Notes: generated from the sequence alone by a model not told the origin. 8,280 nucleotides of DNA from an uncultured Chitinophagaceae bacterium (GCA_946885665.1 CAMPGT010000176.1:1-8280), one strand, 5' to 3'; shown: positions 1-7,572, counted from the first letter of the stretch. A program made the numbers and translations.

Positions 1-16
1 AGCGCCGGGGGTGGAC
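1..16 (-). repeat. Edge of an inverted copy of the intergenic repeat
   Basis: The first 16 bases, AGCGCCGGGGGTGGAC, are a perfect reverse complement of 8181-8196, the start of the structured repeat at the other end of the window. The match stops at base 17. This is therefore probably the outer end of a second copy, in the opposite orientation, whose body lies before the window. The stretch from 17 to 73 up to the first start codon holds no gene, and I see no convincing promoter in it. Confidence 0.7.
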
Positions 17-73
17 CGCAATCAGCAACGTGAACACAGATAATTGTCGCACATGAAGTAACTTGATCGGCGT

Positions 74-2167
74 ATGACCAACAGATCTGCATTTGCCATA
101 ATTTTTTTCCTGTTCGCTGCTATAAACTTTTCTCACGCCCAACAACCCTGGTGGAAACGAAATAACCTGAGAGTCATCCAGGTAAACCTGCCAGCCTACG
201 AGGCGGCCACACTGAATGCAGACTCGCTGGTGTACGACCTCGTCGACCACTCCGCCAATACGGTGATCATCAACGCCGGTGGTATCATGGCATTCTATCC
301 CACCAAACTCCCTTTTCACTACACCAACCCCTACATGAAGCCCAATACCCTCGGCGACGTCGTGAAAAAGTGCCACGAGAAAAACATAAAGGTGATCGTA
401 CGCTTCGACTTCAGCAGGGTGCACGAAAGCATCTATAAACAACATCCCGACTGGTGCTACATCTCACCAAAGGGCGAACGCATCATCAATACCGACATGT
501 ACACGGTGACCATCAATGGACCCTATGAGCAGCAGCACGCTTTCAGCATCATCGATGAAGTGCTAACACTCTTTCCCGTCGACGGCATATTCCTCAATAT
601 GCCCGGTTATCAAACCAGGAATCCCTATGAAAACAAATATCACGGCATCGACCAAAATGATTACGATAAAGCAGCGTTCAAAAAATTTAGCGGCAAAACA
701 CTGCCTATAAAAGAAGATAAGGACGACCCGGTGTACAAAGAATACCTCGAGTTTAAAAAACAATCGGTAGAAGACTGGTCGCGCAGGCTGTATGAATTGG
801 TGCACAAACGTTCGGACCAAATAGCCATCTGCACCTATTCCGATAAATACGTGGATATCATCCGGCACGAAGCACAAACCAACAGCCTTCCCTACTGGCC
901 ATACACCTCATCCGACAACGTGAACAACGCGGGCAACTCCTATCCTTCACACATCATCAGCAACGCCAGCATCCAACAAATTTCTTTCCAATCGCGCTAC
1001 AACGCTATTGAACCGGAAGAAACGGCCATCCGGCTGTATGAAAATATTGCGAATGGCTCGGGCCTCGACATGAGCATGATGGGCGACATGCGCGGCTACG
1101 AAGACGAAAGAAACTTCTCCACCATCAAGCGTGTTTACACCTTTCATAAAAACAATGAGAAATACTATGGCGATTACCTCTCCGTTTCAACGATTGCAGT
1201 GATCGCCCCGGGAGCATGGCCCTCCGGCAACTCCATGCAGGAATACCGCGGCATACAACTGATGCTGAAAGAATCGCATGTGCAATACGATATCATTGAA
1301 GATGGACAGATTGAAAACCTCGCTCCGCAACTTGCGAAATATAAGCTCATTATTCTTCCCGACATCACCTACCTCAGCGCAAAAGCCATCAATGTGCTGC
1401 AACAACTTGCCCGGAACGGCGCGTACCTGTTGGCAACGAACAGAAGCTTTTCCGATAACTCCGCTGTGCTTAAAGAAGTATTCGGCGTTACCGCAGTGAA
1501 GTATGAACCCAGCAGCAGCGGCTACTATCTCGATGTATCGGACCACTCGGCGTTCCCGAGGTTAAACCTGCAAACGATGGTACTGCTCAAATTCAACCTG
1601 GGCATGTATGAATTCGCGGACAATGCAGAAAAGCTTTTGCCGGTGCTTACAAAAGGCAGGCCCGGTCCGCCGGAAATTATCGGCGGACATGAACCATCGG
1701 GCTATTCGGCGTGTTCAATAAAGAATTATGGAAAAGGAAAAGCAGTGATGATGCCGCTCAATATCGGCAAGCTGTATTACTTACATGGATACGAAGAGCA
1801 CAAAAATATTGTACTCGATGTAATCAATCACATATACCCCGAAGCGTTTCAGTTTTTAAAAACCGACGCGCACGAACGGGTCGAGATGATTGTTAAAGAT
1901 TTCCGGTTTAACGAAGGAAATCTGAAGAAGAAAGAGGTCGACGGCCGCATCGTTCACCTCGTGAATATTACAGGATTCAGCGGCAATACCTATTTCAAAC
2001 CGCTCGAGGTAAGCAATATTCACTTCTCCGTTAAAATACCGTCAAGGCCTTCCAGGATGTACACGCTCACCAATAAAAAAGAAATCCCTTTTCAATATAC
2101 AAATGGCGCCGTTTCCGCAACCATAAAAGAACTTGGCGAATACGAAGCGGTAGTTATGGAAAAATAA
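74..2167 (+). CDS. Secreted putative glycoside hydrolase, GHL6-like barrel plus GH42-type trimerisation domain
   Basis: A 697-residue exported protein. Residues 1-22 form a signal peptide (polar start, hydrophobic FAIIFFLFAAINF, cleavage probably after SHA), so it acts in the periplasm or outside the cell. Residues about 30-360 look like a TIM-barrel hydrolase of the type called hypothetical glycosyl hydrolase 6. Landmarks are ANTVIINAGG (61-70), KVIVRFDFSR (106-115), HPDW (124-127), VDGIFLNMPGYQ (169-180), YWPYTSSDN (274-282) and ANGSGLDMS followed by GYEDERN. Residues about 372-590 have the Rossmann-like alternation of the GH42 trimerisation domain (STIAVIAPG, KLIILPD, NGAYLLATN, GKGKAVMMPLNIG). 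The C-terminal 100 residues look like a beta domain. The expected reaction is hydrolysis of a glycosidic bond, but the substrate is unknown and I cannot identify the catalytic pair. The ATG at 74 is chosen because it directly precedes the signal peptide; there is no Shine-Dalgarno sequence. It is probably co-transcribed with the GH5-like gene starting 13 bases after its stop. The general class is secure; the family names rest on remembered similarity. Confidence 0.8.
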   Translation: MTNRSAFAIIFFLFAAINFSHAQQPWWKRNNLRVIQVNLPAYEAATLNADSLVYDLVDHSANTVIINAGGIMAFYPTKLPFHYTNPYMKPNTLGDVVKKCHEKNIKVIVRFDFSRVHESIYKQHPDWCYISPKGERIINTDMYTVTINGPYEQQHAFSIIDEVLTLFPVDGIFLNMPGYQTRNPYENKYHGIDQNDYDKAAFKKFSGKTLPIKEDKDDPVYKEYLEFKKQSVEDWSRRLYELVHKRSDQIAICTYSDKYVDIIRHEAQTNSLPYWPYTSSDNVNNAGNSYPSHIISNASIQQISFQSRYNAIEPEETAIRLYENIANGSGLDMSMMGDMRGYEDERNFSTIKRVYTFHKNNEKYYGDYLSVSTIAVIAPGAWPSGNSMQEYRGIQLMLKESHVQYDIIEDGQIENLAPQLAKYKLIILPDITYLSAKAINVLQQLARNGAYLLATNRSFSDNSAVLKEVFGVTAVKYEPSSSGYYLDVSDHSAFPRLNLQTMVLLKFNLGMYEFADNAEKLLPVLTKGRPGPPEIIGGHEPSGYSACSIKNYGKGKAVMMPLNIGKLYYLHGYEEHKNIVLDVINHIYPEAFQFLKTDAHERVEMIVKDFRFNEGNLKKKEVDGRIVHLVNITGFSGNTYFKPLEVSNIHFSVKIPSRPSRMYTLTNKKEIPFQYTNGAVSATIKELGEYEAVVMEK

Positions 2168-2180
2168 ACCAGAACCCAAC

Positions 2181-3590
2181 ATGAGAACATCATTGCTTCT
2201 TTTATTCATCGTATGCACATTGCAGTGCTATCCACAACATGGTTTTATACAGGTAAGCGAAAAGAACCCCTCTTATTTTTCCTTTACTGATGGAACAACC
2301 TATGTACCGATCGGCATCAACATGATCAATCCCAGTGGACGCAATGGCAATAACCCCGATTCGGCATTCGCGGAAATAGACGAATGGATGAAAAATCTTT
2401 CAGCCAACGGAGGTAATTACGTCAGGATATGGCTGAGCCAGTCGTTCTGGGATGTAGAGCTAACCGCAGGGAAATATGACGAACAAAAAGCGCGGCGCAT
2501 AGATCGTTTTATTGAAATGGCCAGGAAATATCATTTGCGCATCAAACTTACATTGGAGCATTTTCGGAGTATAACGCTCGAAGAAAATCCACAAAAGTGG
2601 GCCACGAAGTTCGCTTACCATACGTCGAATGGAGGTCCGCTCGATAGCATCGCGCAATATATCTCCACGCCAGAGGGCCGAAAGCTGTTTTTAGATAAAG
2701 TTGATTATTATAAAGACCGCTACGGCAGCGACACCTTGTTTTTCGGCTGGGAACTGTGGAACGAAATGAATGCCATGAAGGGGCCCGAAGATGCGGTGTT
2801 CTTTCAATGGAACAAAGATATGCTGAAAGCAGTAAAACAAAGATTTCCGCAAAACCTCGTCATGCAAAGCCTTGGCAGCTTCGACGGCGAATATGCCAAA
2901 CCGTTATACCGGAAAATGATGATGCTGCCGGGCAACGAAGTGGCACAGGTGCATCGATACCTCGACCTCGGCGCGCAGATGGAAGTTTGCCACGCGCCCA
3001 TGGACGTCATCTGCGCATCCGCCATCAGGGACCTGCAGGCCTATCACGCCGGCAAGCCGATCGTGCTGGCGGAAACGGGTGCCGTAGAACCAAAGCATGC
3101 GGGCCCAAGCAAATTTTATCCGAAAGACACAGCCGGAATATTGCTGCACGATATCCTCTTCGCTCCCTTCTTTACTGGTGCAGCGGGCACCGGCATGAGT
3201 TGGCATTGGGAATCGTACGTGCACAAGAATAACCTGTGGTATCATTTCGGGAGGTTCAACCAGGCCGTCAAGGGTATTGACCCGGTCCGCGAATCATTTG
3301 TACCGCGTTACCAGGAATCCGCACAGTTCCGCATGTACGTGCTAAAAGGAAAAAATTTGTCGCTGCTATGGCTAAGAGATAAAACAAATAACTGGGAAAC
3401 GGAACTTCGCGACGGCGTTCCTCCGTCGCTCATTCGATCGGCAGGCATTTCGCCGCCCGAGCTGCGAGGAGCTAAAAAGATTGAAGTGTATGACCCGTGG
3501 ACGAATCAATGGACAACAGTGACCGCATCAAACAAATCGATCACGCTGCCGGATTTTAAGCGGTCGCTTGTTGTGAAGATCACTTATTGA
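2181..3590 (+). CDS. Secreted GH5-like (clan GH-A) glycoside hydrolase
   Basis: A 469-residue exported retaining glycosidase. Residues 1-19 are a signal peptide (MRTSLLLLFIVCTLQCYPQ). A lipoprotein reading at C12 or C16 is possible, but neither matches a good lipobox. The barrel spans about 30-370. It has the conserved arginine in NYVRIWL (R82), the strand-4 motif WELWNEMN with N194-E195 as acid/base, H258 and Y260 in VHRYLD, the strand-7 motif IVLAETGA with E298 as likely nucleophile, and the strand-8 aromatic cluster SWHWESY (W341, W343). This layout is diagnostic for clan GH-A. GH5 or an unassigned relative (cellulase/mannanase type) fits best, and the specificity cannot be read. Residues about 385-469 form a small C-terminal beta domain containing YDPWTNQW, reminiscent of the domain that follows other GH-A enzymes. 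The start lies 13 bases after the upstream stop, so the two secreted hydrolases probably form an operon and act on the same or linked substrate. Confidence 0.85.
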   Translation: MRTSLLLLFIVCTLQCYPQHGFIQVSEKNPSYFSFTDGTTYVPIGINMINPSGRNGNNPDSAFAEIDEWMKNLSANGGNYVRIWLSQSFWDVELTAGKYDEQKARRIDRFIEMARKYHLRIKLTLEHFRSITLEENPQKWATKFAYHTSNGGPLDSIAQYISTPEGRKLFLDKVDYYKDRYGSDTLFFGWELWNEMNAMKGPEDAVFFQWNKDMLKAVKQRFPQNLVMQSLGSFDGEYAKPLYRKMMMLPGNEVAQVHRYLDLGAQMEVCHAPMDVICASAIRDLQAYHAGKPIVLAETGAVEPKHAGPSKFYPKDTAGILLHDILFAPFFTGAAGTGMSWHWESYVHKNNLWYHFGRFNQAVKGIDPVRESFVPRYQESAQFRMYVLKGKNLSLLWLRDKTNNWETELRDGVPPSLIRSAGISPPELRGAKKIEVYDPWTNQWTTVTASNKSITLPDFKRSLVVKITY

Positions 3591-3636
3591 TTCAGGGACG
3601 TTTGTTTAAATATCACGTACAGCGCAAATCCAGTCG

Positions 3637-3666
3637 AATAATAAACGAAAGCAAGCAAATAATAAA
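3637..3666. repeat. Short AT-rich direct repeat, possible operator
   Basis: The nonamer AATAATAAA occurs at 3637-3645 and again at 3658-3666. The start-to-start spacing is 21 bases, two helical turns, in the gap between the GH5-like gene and the lipoprotein gene. Such spacing would suit a dimeric regulator, but the sequence is low in complexity and could be chance. Confidence 0.25.
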
Positions 3667-3683
3667 TACCGCTTCGCCAGGTT

Positions 3684-3711
3684 AGCTTTTGTTGGGAGTT
3701 TTGGAAAAGCT
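3684..3711. other. Inverted repeat ahead of the lipoprotein gene
   Basis: AGCTTTT (3684-3690) pairs perfectly with AAAAGCT (3705-3711) around a 14-base loop, ending 7 bases before the ATG at 3719. No T-run follows, so it is not a good intrinsic terminator. It could be a weak mRNA hairpin or a protein-binding palindrome. It also overlaps the alternative TTG start at 3689. Confidence 0.3.
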
Positions 3712-3718
3712 TCAAACA

Positions 3719-4351
3719 ATGCGAAAACTCCAAAGTGTACCCACTTATTTGAATTTTATCCTGAAATGGTCAAGGGCAAGGTATTTTTTCTTTATCCTCG
3801 CTACGATCCTCGCCGTATCAGGCTGTAAGAAAGACGGTGTTGACAACGAATCCGAGGGCGAAGGCGGCGAAAATGAATATTTCATGAGTTTCAAAGCCGA
3901 TGGCGCCGACATTGAATACAAAAGCAACACCATCACCCAACTGCTTCCGGTAAGCGATAAAGGTTTGTATAGTTGCATATTGCAGGGCTACAAGGATTTT
4001 CCGGCTACCGATGACCACCTCATGTCGCTGATTATCTGGAGCAGGGACCCGATTGCCACGAAAACGTATCGTAATGCAGTGAATGTCGTCAATACCGATG
4101 ATGATGAAATCCCCGAGATAGTGGTTACTTACCTCAACGGCGATGATGCTGGCTACCTGTCGCAGAACATCTTTCTTCCCGCTATTCCCGGCTACGAGCA
4201 TGTTGTTACCGATGCGGAGATAACGCTCTCGGAAATCAACGACGGCTACATCACCGGCACTTTTTCCGGAACCCTGTACAAATCCACCGATGCCACTTTT
4301 ACTACCACGGTGAAGATCACCGACGGCAAGTTCAAATTGAAACGGTTATAG
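3719..4351 (+). CDS. Small acidic lipoprotein of unknown function
   Basis: A 210-residue predicted lipoprotein. Residues 16-35 carry basic residues, then a hydrophobic stretch (RYFFFILATILAVSG) ending in the lipobox AVSG-C36. The mature protein starts CKKDGVDNESEGEGG, an acidic stretch that in many Bacteroidota lipoproteins directs export to the cell surface, so surface exposure is plausible (inference). The body is acidic and strand-rich. It ends with GYITGTFSGTLY and KITDGKFKLKRL, a pattern common at the C-terminus of small Bacteroidota lipoproteins of the DUF6252 or DUF5025 kind; I cannot assign a family. The start is uncertain. The frame stays open to a TTG at 3689 (220 residues), but ATG at 3719 is preferred. 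A TTG at 3749 would give a more typical 26-residue signal. The gene lies 128 bases after the GH5-like gene and 110 before the GH13 gene, so it is probably transcribed on its own. No function is proposed. Confidence 0.75.
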   Translation: MRKLQSVPTYLNFILKWSRARYFFFILATILAVSGCKKDGVDNESEGEGGENEYFMSFKADGADIEYKSNTITQLLPVSDKGLYSCILQGYKDFPATDDHLMSLIIWSRDPIATKTYRNAVNVVNTDDDEIPEIVVTYLNGDDAGYLSQNIFLPAIPGYEHVVTDAEITLSEINDGYITGTFSGTLYKSTDATFTTTVKITDGKFKLKRL

Positions 4352-4461
4352 AAATATAAAAGCTATCTGCCGCCAGGGAAACGCCTCAGCAGCATTGCAA
4401 AGCGCCAGCGAATAAAAGGCTGGTACAATTATCGCAATATCCGTGACAGAACATCCCGGAT

Positions 4462-6081
4462 ATGAAGTATAACTGGTTCCACAATGCTATCTTTTACTCG
4501 CTTGACGTAGAGACGTTTTTTGACAGTAACAACGATGGCATTGGAGACTTCCAGGGACTTGTTGATAAGCTGGATTACCTCGCAGGACTCGGCGTAACCT
4601 GTATATGGCTATTGCCTTTCTTCCCCTCTCCCAACAGGGATAACGGTTACGATGTTAAAGACTATTACGGAGTGGATGACCGGCTCGGCTGCCTCGGCGA
4701 TTTCACCAGGCTGATGGACAAGGCAGCTATATACGGAATAAAGATCATCATTGACCTTGTGATTAACCACACTTCGGTTCAGCATCCATGGTTTCAGGAG
4801 GCGAGAAAAAATAAAGCCAGCAAGTACCATAAATATTATGTGTGGTCGGATGAAGAGGTTAAGATAGATATTGCCGACCTCAACCTGAAGGGCGAAGAAA
4901 GTACCATGTGGACATTCGATGACGAGGCAAAGCAATATTATTTACACCGGTTTTATAGAGAGCAGCCGGATCTGAACATTATGAATCCCGAGGTGAGGGA
5001 GGAAATACTGAAGATCATGGGCTTTTGGCTAAAGCTCGGCGTAAGTGGCTTCAGAGTAGATGCCGCGGCGATAATCATAGAGCCGTATGGAATCAAAGGC
5101 GCGGAGCGGGAAGAGTTGGAAATATTTCTTGAAGAAATGAAAAGCTTTATCGCATCCAAAAATCCGGATGCCATCCTCATAGCAGAAGCAAATGTGCTTC
5201 CGAAAGAAGCATCCACCTACATTGGCGAAAAGCGGATGCACATGATATTCAACTTTTACATTACGCAACAACTGTTCCTCTCGCTGGCAAGAAACTCCGC
5301 GCTGCCATTGAAAAAAGCGCTGAAAAAGCTGCCTCCCATTTTACCGCATGCACAATGGCTGAATTTTTTAAGGCATCATGATGAACTGACCATTTCACTG
5401 CTTAAAAAACAGGAACAAGCCGACATTCTCAAACGGTTTGGCCCTGAACCGAAGATGCAGATCTATGAAACCGGGATCAGGAGAAGGCTGGCGCCGATGC
5501 TAAATGCTGATTCGCATTTATTAAAATTCAGTTACAGTCTGCTAATGAGTTTGCCGGGCGTGCCCGTTATAAGATATGGAGATGAGATAGGGATGGGCGA
5601 CGACCTTTCGTTAAAGGGCCGAAACAGCGTAAGAACGCCTATGCAATGGACGAGGGAAAAGAATGGCGGCTTTTCGAAAGCTGAAAAAGGGTCGATAATA
5701 CAAACAGCAATTGACTGGGGCAGGTACCGCTACGAGAAGGTGAATGTGCTGGACGCCCAAAGCGATCGCAAGTCGTTGCTGAACTGGATCGAGCAATTAC
5801 TGAGCATCCGAAAGCAATGCCCCGAGATAGGCACCGGCAAGTTTGAGATCGTTGGCAACAAAAATGCTGACATCCTTATTCACCGGTATGCATCAAAACA
5901 TGGCGACCTGTACTTCATACATAATTTTTCTTCCAAAAAAATACAGATCACCAAGGCGAACTTACCCGATTCACCGAAGGAATGGGTACATATCTTTGGA
6001 GTAAAGTCTCCAAAGGAGAAAAGCGAGAAAATTATCGAAATAGAAGGCTTTGGATTTCATTGGTGGCGCTTGCTGGTATAA
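4462..6081 (+). CDS. GH13 alpha-glucan enzyme, trehalose-synthase-like
   Basis: A 539-residue protein without a signal peptide, so cytoplasmic. It opens with the trehalose-synthase-type start: WFHNAIFYSLDVETFFDSN, then NDGIGDFQGL, CIWLLPFFPSP and NGYDV. The four GH13 regions are present: DLVINH (D98, H103), GFRVD with nucleophile D200, IAEAN with acid/base E242, and RHHDE with transition-state stabiliser D307. RYGDEIGMGDD (371-381), SVRTPMQW (389-396) and NWIEQLLSIRK (441-451) also match that subgroup. The last 80 residues or so form the usual C-terminal beta domain. The closest activity is interconversion of maltose and trehalose (maltose alpha-D-glucosyltransferase, EC 5.4.99.16). However, this group also contains uncharacterised alpha-amylase family proteins with other transglycosylase or hydrolase activities, so no symbol is given. 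Region IV reads HHD where homologues I recall have NHD. No maltokinase, glgE or treY/treZ gene is nearby. It may be co-transcribed with the serine hydrolase gene 27 bases downstream. Confidence 0.88.
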   Translation: MKYNWFHNAIFYSLDVETFFDSNNDGIGDFQGLVDKLDYLAGLGVTCIWLLPFFPSPNRDNGYDVKDYYGVDDRLGCLGDFTRLMDKAAIYGIKIIIDLVINHTSVQHPWFQEARKNKASKYHKYYVWSDEEVKIDIADLNLKGEESTMWTFDDEAKQYYLHRFYREQPDLNIMNPEVREEILKIMGFWLKLGVSGFRVDAAAIIIEPYGIKGAEREELEIFLEEMKSFIASKNPDAILIAEANVLPKEASTYIGEKRMHMIFNFYITQQLFLSLARNSALPLKKALKKLPPILPHAQWLNFLRHHDELTISLLKKQEQADILKRFGPEPKMQIYETGIRRRLAPMLNADSHLLKFSYSLLMSLPGVPVIRYGDEIGMGDDLSLKGRNSVRTPMQWTREKNGGFSKAEKGSIIQTAIDWGRYRYEKVNVLDAQSDRKSLLNWIEQLLSIRKQCPEIGTGKFEIVGNKNADILIHRYASKHGDLYFIHNFSSKKIQITKANLPDSPKEWVHIFGVKSPKEKSEKIIEIEGFGFHWWRLLV

Positions 6082-6108
6082 TTTCAATGCCGAACTTCGC
6101 CATCATTC

Positions 6109-7500
6109 ATGTACAGAAAGAAAATAAAACAGCTATCCCTCGCTGCGCTAATCATATTCTTACTATATGCCGTTTACTATTGCTGGATATCGTTTCCCAT
6201 TGCCACGGGCTATGGGGCCAAGGTGTTGTGCTCTGCTGTGTTTGTATCGGGAAGAGATGAAAAGGATATAAAATCAATCGACCTGGATTTTGTACCGCTG
6301 ACTTTCGCAAGCTGTGAAGTAGATTACAAAGATTCGTCGGCATCCTGCTCGATGTTAGGTATGGCGAGAAGAAAAGCCATCTATAAAAGCGGTGCCGGCG
6401 CGGTATTGGTAAATGACCTCAGCGAAGAAAAGATCCGTGCACGAAGGGTAACAAGACCGCCTCACATAATTGTTAATACGGACACGGTAGCCTGGCCGAT
6501 GGGCGATAAATTGCCAGACACTCTGCCGTCGGGCATTGACACCGCACAACTCGCGCGGGCCATGAACCGGGTATTTCACCCTGCCAAAACAGACTACACC
6601 AACCAAACGCGGGCGCTCATCGTGTTGTATAACGGTCAGATCGTCGCCGAAAGATATGCGCCGGGGTTTACCGCGCATACGCGGTTAACAGGCTGGAGCA
6701 TGACGAAAAGCATTACCGGCGCCCTGGCGGGAATATTGGTAAAAGAACAAAAACTGGATATCGATTCTCCTGCGCCTGTGCCTGAATGGAAAAGTGCCAA
6801 CGACCCGCGCCATTCCATCACCACCCGGCACTTGCTGCAACAAACCAGTGGGCTGGAGTTTGAAGAAGTATACACGAAAAGCTCGCACGCCAACCGGATG
6901 CTGTTTATGAAAGGCGATGCCGCCGCATATGCCGCATCGCAAGTTCTTATTCATCCGCCGGGTGAAGAATTTCATTATAGCAGCGGGAACACGAATATCA
7001 TTTCGCGGATATTTCGTGAACAGCTTGGCAACGAAGCGTATCATTCTTTTCCTTATGAACAACTGTTTTATAAACTGGGCATGTACAGCGCGGTTCTCGA
7101 GGCCGACGCCTCCGGAACTTTTGTCGGCTCTTCGTTCTGTTACGCCACTGCGCGCGACTGGGCGCGCTTTGGATTACTTTATTTGAATGAGGGCAAGTAT
7201 AATGGTGTTCAGTTGTTACCTGAGGGCTGGGTGAAGCGATCTGTCTTTCCATCCGATGCCGCCAAGCGTGGCGAATATGGATTTCAGTGGTGGTTGAATG
7301 TGGGTTCGAAGGATGATCCCTCTAATCGATTGTATCCCGGCTTACCGGCAGATATGTTCTTTGCCGATGGCTATGAAGGACAGAATATATTCATCGTTCC
7401 GTCGAAGAAACTGGTAGTTGTGCGTCTAGGCCTCACGCGCAACAGTCATTGGGGAGAGGATGAATTTTTATTATCAGTGATAAAGGGTATTAGCGAGTGA
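6109..7500 (+). CDS. Membrane-anchored serine hydrolase, beta-lactamase family (class C/NylB-like)
   Basis: A 463-residue protein. The N-terminus MYRKKIKQ plus a hydrophobic segment at about 9-30 acts as a signal anchor or uncleaved signal, placing the enzyme in the periplasm. Residues about 35-135 are an extension before the catalytic domain (GAKVLCSAVFVSGRD, GAGAVLVNDL). The catalytic domain spans about 140-460. S197-M-T-K200 is the SxxK nucleophile/general-base motif, and Y290 in HYSSGNTN is the second motif. DGYEGQ (420-425) occupies the place of the KTG box. HLLQQTSGLEF (241-251) and ARDWARFGLLYLNEG (348-362) are typical of the class C beta-lactamase/PBP4*/6-aminohexanoate-dimer-hydrolase group. 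Members hydrolyse amides or esters, and the substrate cannot be inferred; the absence of KTG argues against a true beta-lactamase. The start at 6109 is chosen because it immediately precedes the basic-plus-hydrophobic segment. It follows the GH13 gene by 27 bases, and no functional link is evident. Confidence 0.85.
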   Translation: MYRKKIKQLSLAALIIFLLYAVYYCWISFPIATGYGAKVLCSAVFVSGRDEKDIKSIDLDFVPLTFASCEVDYKDSSASCSMLGMARRKAIYKSGAGAVLVNDLSEEKIRARRVTRPPHIIVNTDTVAWPMGDKLPDTLPSGIDTAQLARAMNRVFHPAKTDYTNQTRALIVLYNGQIVAERYAPGFTAHTRLTGWSMTKSITGALAGILVKEQKLDIDSPAPVPEWKSANDPRHSITTRHLLQQTSGLEFEEVYTKSSHANRMLFMKGDAAAYAASQVLIHPPGEEFHYSSGNTNIISRIFREQLGNEAYHSFPYEQLFYKLGMYSAVLEADASGTFVGSSFCYATARDWARFGLLYLNEGKYNGVQLLPEGWVKRSVFPSDAAKRGEYGFQWWLNVGSKDDPSNRLYPGLPADMFFADGYEGQNIFIVPSKKLVVVRLGLTRNSHWGEDEFLLSVIKGISE

Positions 7501-7516
7501 TGAAAACCTGACCTTT

Positions 7517-7549
7517 TTTGTATAATACGTCTGTAAGAAACTAAATTAC
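7517..7549 (+). promoter_or_regulatory. Weak candidate promoter for the methyltransferase gene
   Basis: TTTG at 7517-7520 is followed after 21 bases by TAAATTAC at 7542-7549. This partly resembles the Bacteroidota -33 TTTG / -7 TAnnTTTG promoter, but the last two positions of the -7 box do not match. A TATAAT hexamer also sits at 7521-7526. The 72-base gap after the hydrolase suits an independent promoter, but the match is poor. Confidence 0.25.
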
Positions 7550-7572
7550 GCTTCTCAACGAGCACTCCTTTT

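Noticed and set aside
1187..1546. A 119-residue open frame on the - strand
   Set aside because: It lies wholly inside the first hydrolase gene, has no recognisable motif and is explained by codon bias of the real gene on the other strand.
2756..3232. A 158-residue open frame on the + strand in another phase
   Set aside because: It sits inside the GH5-like gene, whose frame carries the catalytic motifs. The alternative product is rich in Arg and low-complexity, with no domain signature.
2904..3245. A 113-residue open frame on the - strand
   Set aside because: It is antisense to the GH5-like catalytic region and has no start context, motif or independent spacing.
3587..3604. Bacteroidota-like promoter (TTG and GACGTTTG) after the GH5-like gene
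   Set aside because: The -7-like box is a fair match, but only seven bases separate the two elements, far too few.
4405..4423. Hairpin CCAGC/GCTGG upstream of the GH13 gene
   Set aside because: The stem is only five base pairs with a nine-base loop and no T-tract, so it is too weak to call a terminator or riboswitch. The rest of the 110-base gap (4352-4461) shows no gene or convincing promoter.
6685..7062. A 125-residue open frame on the - strand
   Set aside because: It is antisense to the serine hydrolase catalytic domain; the composition is typical of a shadow frame, with no homology that I recognise.
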